NCBI GenBank assembly: GCA_963669155.1
Contig: OZ022592.1
Coordinates: 20,657,174-20,721,173 of the forward strand
Length of the DNA stretch: 64,000 bases
Source: Arbacia lixula
Lineage: Eukaryota > Echinodermata > Echinoidea > Arbacioida > Arbaciidae
Reading direction: 5' to 3'
Positions 1 through 13,399 of the stretch are shown piece after piece. The notes under the pieces are model-generated. The model was not told the DNA's origin. It saw only the letters and a program-made list of their open reading frames with translations, and searched no databases. Positions within the stretch are counted from its first letter, which is position 1; every line of letters starts with the position of its first letter. The translations under genes and the position numbers were made by a program.

Positions 1-454
1 ACAATTCTTTGAGAGCTTAACTGAGCTTAACTGAGTGTGAATTTTCCGTTAGCTGATTTCAAGCCTCCGAAATAAACTTTAAAGACTGCTCACACAAATA
101 TAAACAGGGAAACTTAATTGATAAATGCATACAATGTAGTATATGGGCATCTAGCTCACCTGCTGATAAATAGCAATGATATTCCCTGCATTTTGAAAAT
201 AATGATTTGTATTAAAGTTTCATTCTATACAAAAACTGTTGTCTTTATTTTGAACATTAGAATTCAATAGTTGGATTGTTTGTACCAAAAAACAAGTAAC
301 TCGCCCCCTCCCCCCCCCCAAAAAAAAAATAATAATAATAAATAAATAAGTAAATAATAAAAAAATAAATAAAGTGATCTGGAGGGGGTTGCGTTCGCAC
401 CCTCCGCAACCCCCCTCCCCCTTTTTGGTGAACGCCATGTAATCAAATATCATA

Positions 455-735
455 CCCCTTTTGTATGATCAAAGCGATGTAAAGTTTGGATAAGAAACCG
501 AACTATTGACTTAACGAAGTGTAGTATATAATTTAACTTATCATATTTTTTGTTATCATTTCACAGGTGTATATAGCTCACAGACTAAGATGAAGTGTTT
601 ACATAATTAACTAAGCGCTGAAAGGTACAGATAGTGTCACCCTATCCTCGTTCGAACCAAGTATGAGAAGAGCAGTTGTAAACAGGTAAAACACATAAGA
701 TTTGATCTATGGAAGAGGGGACTTGGGCTTTGGTT
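455..735 (+). repeat. Solo copy of the GATGTAAAG/ACCAAG module
   Basis: Matches 1290-1520 and 5690-5855 through GGTACAGATAGTGTCACCCT and the GAGAAGAGCAG/GTAAAC block. Confidence 0.65.
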
Positions 736-959
736 GGGTTCGGGGAGGGGGGGGGGATTCTTTCGGAATACTATATTTGCTACACTTGACCGTGCGCAAT
801 TCACCCAAATGTCATACAAACTCTACTTCGGTGGACGTTCGGCGTAACTCGCGCATAGATTGTTTCAACTCAAACAACGTTCGGCTAAACTCGTAGTATG
901 CGCTCGATAAAACTTGTACCACGCTCGGTATGAATCACGCCACACTTGGTTAAACTATG

Positions 960-2430
960 TAACATATGAATTACTTCGAAAACTGTTAACAGTGCTGTAG
1001 TAACACCTTTTGAATGAGAACAAAATAGCTAGTACTATGGGTTTCTTGGATATGAACGATATTCATTAGCAGTGATGGCGGGACTCATCTGCAAGCAGTA
1101 AACCTTTAGATTTAAAGATGAAACTGGCTGCAACTATAATGACTATATTATAGCTGAAGGACAAAACTCAAAGTATTTTCCTTTCTTCTCATTGACCATG
1201 TTTACCCCCTCCATACCCAAGAACTCAATATGCTAAGGTCTGCTCAATATATATCTTGGTCTACTCAAATATCATACTCCCTTTGTATAATTCAGGCGAT
1301 GCAACATTTTGTTGAAACTGTACTATTGACTTAACAAGATTACTTCGCCAAAGTGTATGGGTAATAGCACCGCGTGATGACTACCAAGATGAAGTTTTTG
1401 TTTAACCAAGCACCTATAGGGACAGACACTGTAACCCTATCTTAGTTTGTACCGAGTGTGAGAAGAGCAGTGGTAAACACGTACAGCTTAGGAGATTTGA
1501 TATATTTAACAGGGAAATGGGGCTGGGGTTTGGGGGTGGGAGCATGGGGGTGGGGTGCTTTTGGAATAATATCTATGCATGTTGCCAGGAGTGCCCGTTA
1601 ATGAGCCCTCGACTGATATATCAAGCCTTCTCATATCAGAATCCCTGATACTATTACAATCATTATAGCTAAAGGAAAAAAAAAACTCGTAGCAATCTCC
1701 TCCCACCTCCCCAACCCCTTCCATACCCAATAACCCAATATTCGTCTGCTTAAAAAAATGTTGGCCTAATCAAATATAATTGTTCTTTGTATAAGTAAGA
1801 TGATGCAAAATTTGGATAGAAAACTGTACTCTGGACTAAACAAGATATTGTATATACACTGTATTAAGTTATTGATTTCTTTTTTATCTCACAAGTGTTT
1901 GGATAATAGCATCGCGTGATGCCGACCAAGATGAAGTGCTTACAACCAAGTGCTTATCGGCAATCACAATGTGAAAAGGGTGTATCTGGGCTCTACGCTG
2001 GTGTTGGCATTTGCATTTGCTGTAAAAGCCAATGGAATGGATGTTTGATGATGGAGTTCGATTTATATTTAAAAAAATATATATAAATTATATATATTTA
2101 TGAAAGATATTATCTCCTTATTTAATATATTCATTAGCAATGTAATGGAGTGGGTTTTTTTTATATATAGGTACACCCCTTTGCCAAAATAAAAACCCTG
2201 AAAAGTGCTGCATTGGTCTCTATGGCAAAAGGATGTATCTGCAAATACATCATGGCAACAAAATCTCGAGATGCACTGTACAAAACCCTCCTCTTTATTC
2301 CAAAATGGTGCATCTGCAAATATACCATAGATACCATAGATATTTATTCTCTCTAAATTACAAAAGGGATGTATACCATAAATTGGTGTATAGAAACGCC
2401 ATACAAAAGTGACTTGTAGATACATATAGT
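960..2430 (+). repeat. Composite interspersed repeat, copy 1 (longest)
   Basis: Modules in order: GCTGTAGTAACACC region; CCCCCTCCATACCCAAGAAC; GATGCAAAATTTGGATAG; ACCAAGATGAAGTG; GATGGAGTTCGATTTATATT; GGATGTATCTGCAAATACAT. Inside, the GATGCAA-to-AGATTTGA module is itself present twice. The same order recurs at 3.2-4.0 and 9.0-9.9 kb. Confidence 0.7.
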
Positions 2431-2706
2431 CATTGTTGTACACTACCTCAAGTGCAAGGACACGCCTTCATACTAGCCTTTGGTCGAGTCCTCGCTCGCC
2501 GAACAAGGTTTGAAAAAAGACTAAAGCAGTGTGCGTTTACGGTAGTGATCGCGCGAGCGAGCTGCCTTGGCAGCGAGCGCCTCGCATGATAGTCGTATGT
2601 ATGCAGACTTGTTCGTTACATTTTGGGAAATAAAAGCGCCTAATGCCATGGCTAAAGGCTACCTTCATACCCACATATACACACACAAGTGCCACCCCCC
2701 ACCCCA

Positions 2707-2731
2707 CCCACACACACACACACACACACAC
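2707..2731. repeat. (CA)n microsatellite
   Basis: Twelve CA dinucleotides. Confidence 0.95.
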
Positions 2732-2809
2732 TTTCAAATCGCCTGTTAATTGCAGTTTCACTGGTATTTCAAACACACGTTTGAGACTAAAAAGTAATTT
2801 GACATGGAC

Positions 2810-3130
2810 AAATACATGGAATCACAGCTCTGATGACAATGTTGCAATGGTTAACCTACAAACACAGCTACTACTGCTATAGTTGTTAAAGGTTTGTGTT
2901 GTGTCCATGTACCTAATAGCCTAGTACCTACGCTAGTATCATACTTGCATAGACTTTGGAGAGAATAATCCTCGTGAACAAGTCTGCGTGCCATAATTCC
3001 TAATGTCAAAATACAAAAGTACATTCACTATGGTCACATCACTGTTTTGTTGACAATGTTGCTATGGTTACCCATACAAACACAGCTACTGCTGCTATTA
3101 CACCTTCTAACTATCATGACCACGCATTAC
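2810..3130 (+). repeat. Interspersed repeat shared with 7.0-7.2 kb
   Basis: CATACTTGCAT-GACTT, ACCCATACAAACACAGCTAC and CATGACCACGCATT match 7015-7220 with moderate divergence. The GACAATGTTGC-ATGGTTA phrase also occurs twice inside this stretch. Confidence 0.6.
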
Positions 3131-3224
3131 AATATGTAGTGGTGCTGCTAAAAAGTAAAACAAAAAGAGCAATACAATTCATGAACTGTATCGATGTGTG
3201 TATCAAGTACACTTGCAATGTGTG

Positions 3225-3960
3225 TATGTAACCTATGACTTCCTTCAAAAGCTGCTAACAGTGCTGGAGTATTACCTTTCAAACAAGAACAAAATAGCTG
3301 GTAGCATGGCTTCCTTTCATATGTACCATATTCATTAGCAATAATGGAGGGGCACATGTGCAAAAAGTAAAGCTATAAATATAAAGATAAAACCGGCTGC
3401 CACTATCACAATTATTATAGCTAAAGGAAAAACAAACTCGTAGCAATCTCCTTCCGCCTCTCTAATCCCCTCCATTACCCAAGAACCCAATATTCGTCTG
3501 CTCAAAAAAATGCCGGCCTAATCAAATATATTTTTCTTTCTATAATTAGGGTGATGCAAAGTTTGGATAGGAAACTGTACTCTGGACTATACAAGATATT
3601 GTATGTACACTGTATTAAGTTACTAATTTCTTGTTAATCTCACAAGTGTTTGGATAAAAAGTCGAGATAAACAGATTCAAGGTGTTGGCATTTGCATTTG
3701 CTGTAAAAAAAACAATGGAATGAATGTTTGATGATGGAGTTAAATTTATATTTAAAAAAAATATAAATTATATATATTTATTAAAGATATCTCCTTTTTT
3801 AATCTATTCATTAGCAATGTAATAGGTTTTTTGGTATAGATACACCCCTTTGTCAAAAAAAAAAAACCCTGAAAAGTGCCGAATTGGTCTCTATGGCAAA
3901 ATGATGTATCAGCAAATACATCATACGAATATGGCAAAAAAAAAAAAAATCTCGAAATGC
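3225..3960 (+). repeat. Composite interspersed repeat, copy 2
   Basis: Same order of modules as at 1-2.4 kb, but compressed; the ACCAAGATGAAGTG module is missing. Confidence 0.7.
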
Positions 3961-5369
3961 ACTATACAAACCCATTTCTCTTGTGAATTTAATATGTCCT
4001 GAAAAGTGTTTCGGATGCCACGTTGTGTTTCAGATGTGACATGGATTAACAGACAAAAAGTAAATTGCCCTCCAATGTTTTATTTGAATTCGGAACTCTC
4101 GCTTATTTTAAAGAAAAATGAGGAGGGAAATGCCTTTTGCCAGATACCTTAAACAATCTACAATTGAGATTCATTTGAAAATTATCATCTTGAGTTGAAT
4201 GTTTCAGTTGTGACAAAAAAGTTAACGAAACAAAGTTCACTGAAACATGTTTTCTTCTCAACTTTGTTTTAGGGAAGCAAAGAACTTTATATCACTGTTG
4301 CTAAATCGTGAGGTCATTAACCTTATAAGACATAATGAAATAGTGCCATTTCTGATTAATAAAATACAACCAGGATACTTTACTTTAGACCTTCTATTGA
4401 TGGAAAATGTCACATCCAGAACGCCACTTTGACTTAGTATTTTATCTAATCCAGAGATGTTCTTATGTAGCAAGGTTGGTAGCATTTTTATATAGCGTCC
4501 TCCCATCATTATAACACTAAACAGGAACAAATAATATGATTGCTATGTTAACAAAAACTGTCATAAAAAATGACTTTGTTCTTCCCTCAAAAAATGCCCA
4601 AATTCCACTATCATGACATCACAGAATCAATGAGGATTGATGGTTTACTTTTGTTATGCTACCCGAGGTCGCACTCGCTCTGCTCCTTTAACATGTTAGA
4701 ATCATGTATAACATAAGGGGTTATGGCTTTTTAAGATAATTGTACGAATCAAAATATACCCATTTTCAAAGTTACATCATTGATTGTAAGCGAAGCCGTA
4801 TCTTTTTTCAATCTCATTGTTGCCTGTGCTATTGTCAGTGTGGGACAATCGATATCGTATTGTCATTATATTACCTATACATATTTTGTAATAGTAATGC
4901 GTGCTATATGAAATCGCATTGAGTACCGAAGCGGTGTCTTCGTATGGGCATATTGCCGGGACAACTGGTTCTCCACAAAATCACTCCAGTGAGAGGCTAT
5001 CTCGAGGTTGCCGACCACACTACGAGTACAGCCTGATCACGTTTTGATGTCAACCTGTCGTGTGTGATAGCGTCGTTGATATCCCGGATGTACATTATTA
5101 TTTTTTTCAAGATTTCAAAGAGAAATGCATTTCATACAAATCTTAAAGGACGTCTTCCTACATGCCCCGATATTCATCAAACTACCATCCAACGTGCCAA
5201 TAATGGAGACGCTCACCCAGGGAAAACCTGACTAGGGTCGGCGCGCTTGATCCCTGTCCTTCATTTTATAGGGTAAACAAAAAAGCCCAGCTCGCGAGGG
5301 AAAATATTGTATATTTGGGGATAACACAATGACTCTCCAAATGGAAGCCCCCCCCCCCCTATTTACTCC

Positions 5370-5640
5370 TAACTCTGACAGACATGATGATGTGTAAACT
5401 TTGTAATATCAAATTATAAATAGATTTCATATCAGATATGGAAGGACGTGGATGCATTCTGAACGTTGGGACCAAGTAATAGAACAGGTATCTTCTAAAA
5501 AAGCTACATTTGAGAGGTACAATAAGTCAACAATTATCATAGAGTAGTTTGCCTCCCCAAAGCTGAGCAATATCTTAAGAAATGGAAATATCATTAAGAA
5601 GAGTAAGGTTCAATCAACTACGTGTACCCTGTGTAATCGA
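5370..5640 (+). pseudogene. Second, more decayed RTE-like fragment
   Basis: Aligns by eye to the 7.5-7.8 kb fragment at DNA level (the CAAAGCTGAGCAATAT word and flanks). In one frame it reads PKLSNILRNGNIIKKSKVQ. Several stops. Confidence 0.5.
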
Positions 5641-5684
5641 AAGGAAGTCACTAATCATTTGTTTATCATCTCGAAAGTTTGTTT

Positions 5685-5855
5685 GGAAAATAGCATTGCG
5701 TGATGAGTACCAAAATGAAGTGGTTACATATTAAACCAAGCGCCGATAGGTACAGATAGTGTCACCCTATCCTAATTAGAACCGAGTGTGAGACGAGCAG
5801 TGGTAAACAAGTAAAGCACATGAGATTTGATCTATGTAAGAGGGGAGTGGGGCTG
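5685..5855 (+). repeat. Solo copy of the ACCAA-ATGAAGTG module
   Basis: Shares GGTACAGATAGTGTCACCCT and AGATTTGATCTATG with 455-735. Starts immediately after the decayed RTE fragment. Confidence 0.65.
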
Positions 5856-5984
5856 ATCCATGAATTGATGTATTAAGCAAGCTCATATCAGTATCCCTTG
5901 TTCGTTAAATCCCTTAGAATCATATTTAGCTGACTTAATAATTACAATAAATATTTTATCTTTCAAAAAATATTCAAATAAAAG

Positions 5985-6440
5985 GGCTCTTTCGGAGAAC
6001 TTCGTTCAATTTCATGAAGTCCATGAATTATGAACTACACGTAAAATTGAAGTAATTTTCATTTTTATGTGTAGTAGAATGAGACTTTAAAATAACCTCA
6101 TTGCAGTGTAATTAAAAGGTATTTTTCAGTAAAAAAGGAAATCTCACATGAAATGCGTACATGGAATTTCTCCGATTATAACCTAAAACCAATTGAATAA
6201 ACTAAATAGGAAAATCAGCAAGGGCTTTTCTAATCAGTGGACAAAATTTTAACATAGCAAATGGTAACGTATCTAATGATATTTTTGTTGGAATCTACAG
6301 AACAATTTTCTTTTGAAGGGACACGTATTGGATCAATTGCCATGACACCAACAATGACTCAGTTGGCACATACTATTTGACATGAAATTTAGATCTATTA
6401 TGTATTGACATAAATTCAAACAAAGTTAATAGTAATGCAT
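5985..6440 (+). repeat. Diverged duplicate pair, member 1
   Basis: TTTCATGAAGTCCAT, AATAAACTAAAT, CAGCAAGGGCTTTT and ATTGCCATGACACCAACAA occur in the same order at 12505-12880. Non-coding. Confidence 0.7.
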
Positions 6441-7011
6441 CTTCCTACAGTATAATAAATTACAACGTAATAAATACCAGAGATTTTTTTACTACAATTC
6501 CAAATATTGTAAATATATAATATCATGTTCGTCAAACTTGCTACTTATTGTTGAGGAGTATGAACAACATATATTTCTTATAGGAGAAAAGGTATACATG
6601 TAATTATCTTTTTTATACAAATTAATTTATACTTGATGACCAGTAATCAACATCAATAATAAATGTAAAATCATTTCTAAATGCACGATTGCCAATTTTG
6701 CTTAAAAGTACGGTAACCTTGCTTATTCCGATCCACGTACATCACATGGGTTCATTACGGTCTTCAAACATCCAACTACTCAAGAATATATGTTTGGTGT
6801 AAAATCATATCGCAACGTTAATTGATATGTCCAGTTGAACCTAGCCTTTGATATTCATCAATATAGCAAAGTATGGTAGCATTTAAATATCTACAAATGT
6901 TATTGAAGCAAGTTTTTAACAGATGATAAAGTAGTTACATGTATCTTGTTTTAAAGCACCTCACACTTTAAATCTAATGATGACACTTAAGCAAGAGCAT
7001 GCTCATAATAG

Positions 7012-7225
7012 TGCGTTCCATACTTGCATGGACTTCTGCGAGGATAATCTTCAAGAATAAGATTACATGTACATGTAATTATTGTATAAATGATTGTAAA
7101 GTACACTCGTTGTGGCCATATCATAGACTGTTCTGTTGGAAATGTTGTTATTGTTAACCATACAAACGAAGTTACTGTTGCTATTAATCCTATTTATTAT
7201 CATGACCATGCATTGGCACATTTGA
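7012..7225 (+). repeat. Interspersed repeat shared with 2.9-3.1 kb
   Basis: Counterpart of 2935-3130, same orientation. Confidence 0.6.
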
Positions 7226-7530
7226 TTGTGCTTTTTAAAAACTAAAATATAAAAGAACTAGGAACTGTATATGGATGCATGAATTGCATTGATCACGTAA
7301 AAAATGAGTTTATTGTTGCAATGGAGTATCAAGTCCCTAACTATTTGTGACATTGTTTAATGCATCGGGGGAAAACAATGTGTTCTGATGATGTATTAAA
7401 GTGCATCGTGTTTATGTCGTATTTTTTGTTTATCTTTCATACACACCCAAGGGCAGCGGGACCAGGGAAGTAGGGGGGGGGGGAGGAGGTTGATCACAGC
7501 TCGACATCTTTTTTTTATAAAAACAATACC

Positions 7531-7975
7531 TCGTAACTCCCAAATCCGATGAACATGACGTTATGTAAAAGTTGCCATATCAAATTGTTATTAAATAGGA
7601 TTTCAAAGTGGGAAAGGCCTAGATGCACACTGATGGCACAGGACCAAATGTTTAGATACGTATCCTCTTTCAAATACCTTGGAAGCACACTCCTAAAAGA
7701 AGCTGGGAGAGAGACATCAGGACAAGAATCAGAATGGTAAAGTTTGCCTTCTCAAAGCTGAGCAATATGTTATGATATGGAAATATTAGTAAGAAGACCA
7801 AGATGCAAGGAGTATATTGCTACGTGTATCCTGGGGAAATGCACCGAAGTGATGGTCTGCAAATGAGGCGAGGAAGAGGATATAAATTGCTTATTGATTG
7901 GTTGAAGAAAGATGATGAAGATTCCCTAGACTGAGAGATTAACCATTGAAGACAAGTGCCACCTGACAAAAGCTA
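7531..7975 (+). pseudogene. RTE-like reverse transcriptase fragment
   Basis: Translation shows VSSFKYLGSTLLKEAG, then after a frameshift DIRTRIRMVKFAFSKLSNML, a TGA, and GNISKKTKMQGVYCYVYPG. This is the C-terminal stretch after the catalytic core in RTE-type (and related) LINE reverse transcriptases (FKYLGS, RI..AK.AF.KL, CYV). Catalytic core absent; broken by at least one frameshift and one stop. Confidence 0.6.
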
Positions 7976-8464
7976 AGATGATAGCTTAGAATTAGACAGT
8001 TATCATTACATTACATTTCCAATGCTTTAATATGAGGTCCAAAGCATATAAAATGGAGCAGTAAAATGTTCGATTCTGCCATTTCTAAACTGAGTCTAAA
8101 TATTGTTTAATGTTGTCAAAGACTTGTGTTATCTTACTCTGTACCCCTTATATCTAGAACTTTCAATCAGGAATTATTCAATTTTGCAATGTACGATTCC
8201 CGCTTGTAATTGTTCTTTTTTCTTTCAAAATAGTTATACTTTCATTTTACACATTTTACACAATATTTCAATTACGGTTTGAAAAGGCAATACGGTCGAA
8301 TCTAATATTTTTTTCTGTAAGTTTAATCTATCATTTTAAAGAAAAATAACTCGTCATATAATTTTTATATCATGAATAGTTTTGAAATAAAACCTTATAA
8401 AAGCACATGACTTTCCCCTGGCTGATAAAATGACATTGGATTGATGACGGGCCTATTTCACTAT

Positions 8465-8730
8465 TTCACTGGGGAAGACGTCGCTGCGACTGCAGCGACT
8501 AATTAGTCACGACAGTCGCGACAAATCATAAGACAATATACGTCTCCGTTACCTGCTGGAGACTGAAAATACTCTCAAAAATATCGAGCGTGATTAAAGT
8601 TCCCGAGACTCCCTGGAGACCAGACAAACTAGTCGCCAGGAGACGTCGCCGCAACGTCACTTAGGACCAGCGGAAACTGAGTCGCCAACAAGTCGCAAAC
8701 TGGTCTCCAACTGTCATTGTCATTCAGTTG
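8465..8730. other. GTCGC/GTCTCC-rich island
   Basis: Dense in GTCGC, GCGAC and GTCTCC words with near-palindromes (GTCGCTGCGACTGCAGCGAC). Much higher CpG than its flanks. Possibly part of a MITE; no ends identified. Confidence 0.4.
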
Positions 8731-9024
8731 TCACTTTATGTGTGAGACCACGCCAATATTGTTAGGGTGCTTCCATATAGATCTTACACTTAGATCGTTT
8801 CAATCAAACAATGTTTGAATGAATACCAAGCAACACTCAATGAATATCGTACCGTACTAGGTTATCTCGTACTTAACTCGTTTAAACATTTTAATATTCT
8901 TATAAAAACTTCCAGGACCAAATAGAAAATTCCACGAAGTTTTCACGAGTAGCACACGAGTTTCAGCTTGCGACAACTCGCAACTCGATAGGGCGATTGA
9001 CTATTTACATTTTTGATCAGTGTA

Positions 9025-9870
9025 TGTAGCCTATGACTTCCTTCAAAAGCTGCTAACAGTGCTGGAGTAATACATTTTAAACAATAAAAAACTAGCTAGT
9101 AGCATGGCTTTCTTTAATATGTTCCATATTCATTTAAGGGGGACATTAAATATATTGATGAAACCGGCTGCCACTATCACAAGCATTATAGGTAAAGGAA
9201 AAAAAATCATAGCAATCTCCTTCCGCATCCCCAACCCCCTCCATACCCAAGAACCCAATAATCCTCTGCTCAAAAAAATGCTGGCCTAATCAAATATATG
9301 TTTTCTTTGTATGATTAAGGTGATGCAAAGTTTGGATAGGAAACTGCACTATGGACTAAACATGATACTGTATATATTAAGTGACTATTTTTTTTTTATC
9401 TCACAAGTGTTTGGGTAATAGCATTACATGATGACGACCAAGATGAAGTGTTTACAACCAAGCGCTTATCGGCAACCATGTTTAAAAAGTGTATCTGGGT
9501 CTACGCTGGGGAATAAAGTCGAGATAAATGGATTTAAAGTGTTAGCATTTGCATTTGTTGTAGAAGCTAATGGAATGGATTTTTGATGATGAGGTTTCAT
9601 TTATATTTTAAATATTTAAAAAAAATATATGACAAAATAATATGTTTCTGCAGATATATCATACGTATCCCCACTATCTACATGGTAAAAGGGTGTATCT
9701 ACAAATATACCAAAGATATCTACTCTCTCTAAATAGCAAAAGGGCACATTTGTAAATATACCAGACATAGTCACCCTTTATGTATATGGCAAATTGTGTA
9801 TAGAAACGCCAAATAAAATGTTCATATATCATGTATGTACATTGGCAAAAGAGTGTACAATTAGATCTTG
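9025..9870 (+). repeat. Composite interspersed repeat, copy 3
   Basis: Starts TATGTAGCCTATGACTTCCT and runs through the same modules to the TGTATCTACAAATATACC region. All three copies have the same orientation. Confidence 0.7.
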
Positions 9871-10170
9871 TTCGATCTTAATTTCATTTTGATTTTTTTT
9901 TCCTTTTTATGTCGAGTAGGGTACCCAATGCCTACTTACCCAATACTTCTTATTCTGGCATGTGCCTAAGCTGTTCTTCTAGTACTTCGCTTCCTCGCAA
10001 AGGTTATAGCCTATTCACATTTCCTTTTTCTGTCTGCCATTCACACACATAATGACTTGAAGATATATTCATTGTTGTATAAAATATAATGTATTCCCGT
10101 AGCCGCGGGTGCAAAAAAAAATCATACCCACAAAATTCACACAAGGCTCCCCCCCTCTCACGCACACAAC

Positions 10171-10201
10171 CTCTCTCTCTCTCTCTCTCTCTCCCCTTTT
10201 C

Positions 10202-10235
<34 letters not shown>
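10171..10235. repeat. (CT)n microsatellite
   Basis: CT dinucleotides with one CCCCTTTTCTTCC interruption. Confidence 0.95.
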
Positions 10236-10527
10236 ACACATACACTAGATACATTTAAGAGCAATTCCCAGTACCATATTTATCAAATGTGTTCCACAAC
10301 ACATGGCTAGGATTTGAAAAGTGACACTCTGTGTGTAAGAAAATCACCCAATCAAAGCGAAGCTGGCATTAGACCTCGGCATGAGTTGTCCTCATTTGCA
10401 TACTCATAGTCCAGGCATTATTTGACATGACCTCCCACTAATTGCAACAGAAAGTCTGTCAACTGTTTTATACCCAGAAAAAATATCGTCTATAACATAT
10501 CAAAACTCTTAAGGAATCCTGATGGGG

Positions 10528-12350
10528 GAAAGTTCCATGGCGGCCATTTTTTTCAAAATGGCCGCCATAAATCTGATATTTCCCCATATATCTCTGTTTC
10601 TAAATAAAATAGATCTTTGATTTTAAGTGCTAAACCTATATTTTCAGGGACAAGGAATCAAATAGAATACATTTCAGTATGCAAAAATTGGCACAAAATG
10701 CCGATATGGCGGCCATTTTCCAAAATGGCCGCCATAAACAGATATTTTCCGATATCTCCGCTTCTAAGTGCCATGGAGATTTGATGTGAAGTGTTAAACA
10801 TACTTTTTCAGTGACAAGGAATCAAATAAAATCTATTTCAGAATGCTGAACCTAACACAAAATGCCGAAATGGTTGCCATTTTCCAGAATGGCGGCCATT
10901 TTCCAAAATAATGTAGTGTTATTAGGGTGTGCAATCCAGAGTAGTTTCAGTCTAGAAGATTCTAGGTTTGCCCGATTGTATGCGGGTCTGACGGTGACCT
11001 GTTGTTAGCTTAAATGTCATCCATTTTCCAAAAAAGCCACCATATCATATCTGCAAACCAGAGTAGTTGCAATCTAGAAGATTGTAGGTTTGCCCGATTG
11101 TATGTGTGTCTGAGGGTGACCTGTTGTTAGCACTTCGATTCGATGGTATAAATCATAATCATAACTACAATGCCGGTCAATCAGCGGCAAATCAACTCAT
11201 TATTAGACAATTTATAACCCGACCCCCTTCAACTTTTTTAAAACTTGCGCCAAATGTTTCCCAAACATCTGATGGACGAATTTGAAATATGTTGCATAGA
11301 CATAGAACTTTGATTTTCAGTGCTAAGTATACATTTTTGGGGGGCCAGGAATCCACTGAAACACATTTCAATAAGCTAAACCTGGCTATACAGCTTAAAC
11401 AACAGCCATTTTCCAAAATAGCCACCATATAAACCTGATATTTCCCAATATCTCCATTTCTAAATGACTTAGGGCTTTAATTTTCATGGCTAAGTATACA
11501 TCTTCTGTGGCCAGGAATCCAATGAAAACGTTTTAATAAGCTATACCTGGCCAAAAAGCTTAAATGGCATCCATTTTCCAAAAAAAGCCACCATACAACC
11601 TTGATATTTCCCAATATCACTGCTTCTGAATTACTTAGGTCTTTTCAGTGCTAAATAACATTTTCTGGGGCCATGAAACACATTTCAGGGAGGTAAACTT
11701 GAATAAAAAGCCTAATTGGTAGAAATTTAAAAAAATGGCCGCTAAAAAACCGATATTTCACCATATCTCTGATTCTAAATGACTCAGGGCTCTTGTTTTT
11801 TCAGTGCTACACATACATTTTTAGGGGCCAGAAATCCAATAAAGCGCATTCTGATAAGCTATACCTGGTCAAAAAGCTGAAACAGCATCCATTTCCCAAA
11901 ATAAACACCATATAAACCTGATACTTCTCAATATCATCGCTTCTTGATTATTCAGGGATGTGATTTTTAGTACTGAATATACATTTTCTGGGACCACGAA
12001 ACCAATAAAACACATGTCAATAAGCTAAACCTGACTAAAAAGCTTAAATGGCAGCCATTATCCCAAATAACCGCCAAATAAATCTGATATTTCTCAATAT
12101 AATTCTGCTGTTTAATGACCAAGTAACTCGATTTGCTGTGCTAAACGTACATTTTCTGGGGCCAGGAATCCAATGACACACATTTCAATAAGCTAAACCT
12201 GGCTATAAAGCTTAAACAACAGCCATTTTCCAAAATAGCCACCATATAAACCTGATATTTCCCAATATCTCCATTTCTAAATGACTTAGGGCTTTGATTT
12301 TCATGGCTAAGTATACATCTTCTGTGGCCAGGAATCCAATGTAAAAAAGA
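10528..12350. repeat. Diverged tandem satellite, about 166-bp period
   Basis: The phrase GGCCAGGAATCCAAT or close variants recurs near 11343, 11509, 11825, 11991, 12160 and 12326, and ACAAGGAATCAAAT near 10650 and 10815; spacing is about 160-168 bp. Each unit includes AAAATGGCCGCC- or AAAATAGCCACC-type words and GATATTTCCCAATATCTC. The array is interrupted at about 10915-11195 by a different pair of repeats. Non-coding. Confidence 0.85.
10927..11131. repeat. Two direct copies of an about 80-bp unit inside the satellite
   Basis: 10927-11009 and 11052-11131 share AGATTCTAGGTTTGCCCGAT (one mismatch) and TGACCTGTTGTTAGC. Spacing about 123 bp. Confidence 0.75.
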
Positions 12351-12504
12351 CCATATTCTTATAGAATAGATAATTGGCTTTACAATGACACCAAGCATAT
12401 ACCATGTACATAAAGAAAAGGAATAATCAAGGAGAGAAAGTAAATAAGAGATGACCGAGGTCAAAAAGATTTTCTCATTGTACCCATTTCCTGACCCCTA
12501 TCCT

Positions 12505-13120
12505 TCGGAGAAAACTACACGAATTTCATGAAGTCCATAAAATATCTAATTACACATAAAAGACGTATCGGAATGGGACTTTAAAATAACTTAATTGCAG
12601 TTCTATTGATAGTTCAAAGGTACGTTGGAGAAAGAAGAACTCTCATATTAAAAAAGAGAGTGTTTTTCTTTGTTTATAACAGAAAACGTAATGAATAAAC
12701 TAAATTAGACAAACAGCAAGGGCTTTTTTGATCAATTGACGAAGTTTAATGTAACCTAATGTCATGTAATGTAGCTTACGATGTTTTTTTTGTTATCGAG
12801 TGGAAAAAGTTTGATTTCGTAAAGGAATGGTATTACATTAATTGCCATGACACCAACAAGGACATGGTTGGCAATTTTTTTTTTTGATACACTCTAGTGA
12901 AGAAAATATTTCTTCAGAGATTTGTTTTATTTACCATGTAATGTGTATGTAAACAACAATAAAAAAAAGACAATGGACAACTTGTAATTACCACACTATA
13001 CATTATTTTATGAGTTTCTTTTGAAACTGCAATTGAGGTCTTTTTTTATTATAAAACATTTACATTAATTTTTACTTAAATGAAATAAAAACGATTTGAA
13101 AGTAATGCATCTTCCTAGAG
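12505..13120 (+). repeat. Diverged duplicate pair, member 2
   Basis: Aligns by eye to 5985-6440 including the final AGTAATGCATCTTCCTA word, with an insertion of about 150 bp before it. Confidence 0.65.
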
Positions 13121-13399
13121 CGCCCAAGTATTTTGGAAAAGAACCATAAAAGGTCACATAATGATTTGTAGAAGCGCCCAATTACATACAATACTTGCAT
13201 GTATGTATGCATTGTAATCATTCCTTGGTCCAAGTCAATTTCAGTGTGGTTAAACATAAACATAAACTTCCTTTTGATCAATAATTTACTTTGGCTAAGT
13301 TATTCTCTGTAACATTGTAATCAACAACATAGTTGTAATGGATAAACACACTATGTGAATTCACATGGCATATTAGTGGTTGTGCATGGTTTTCATTCT

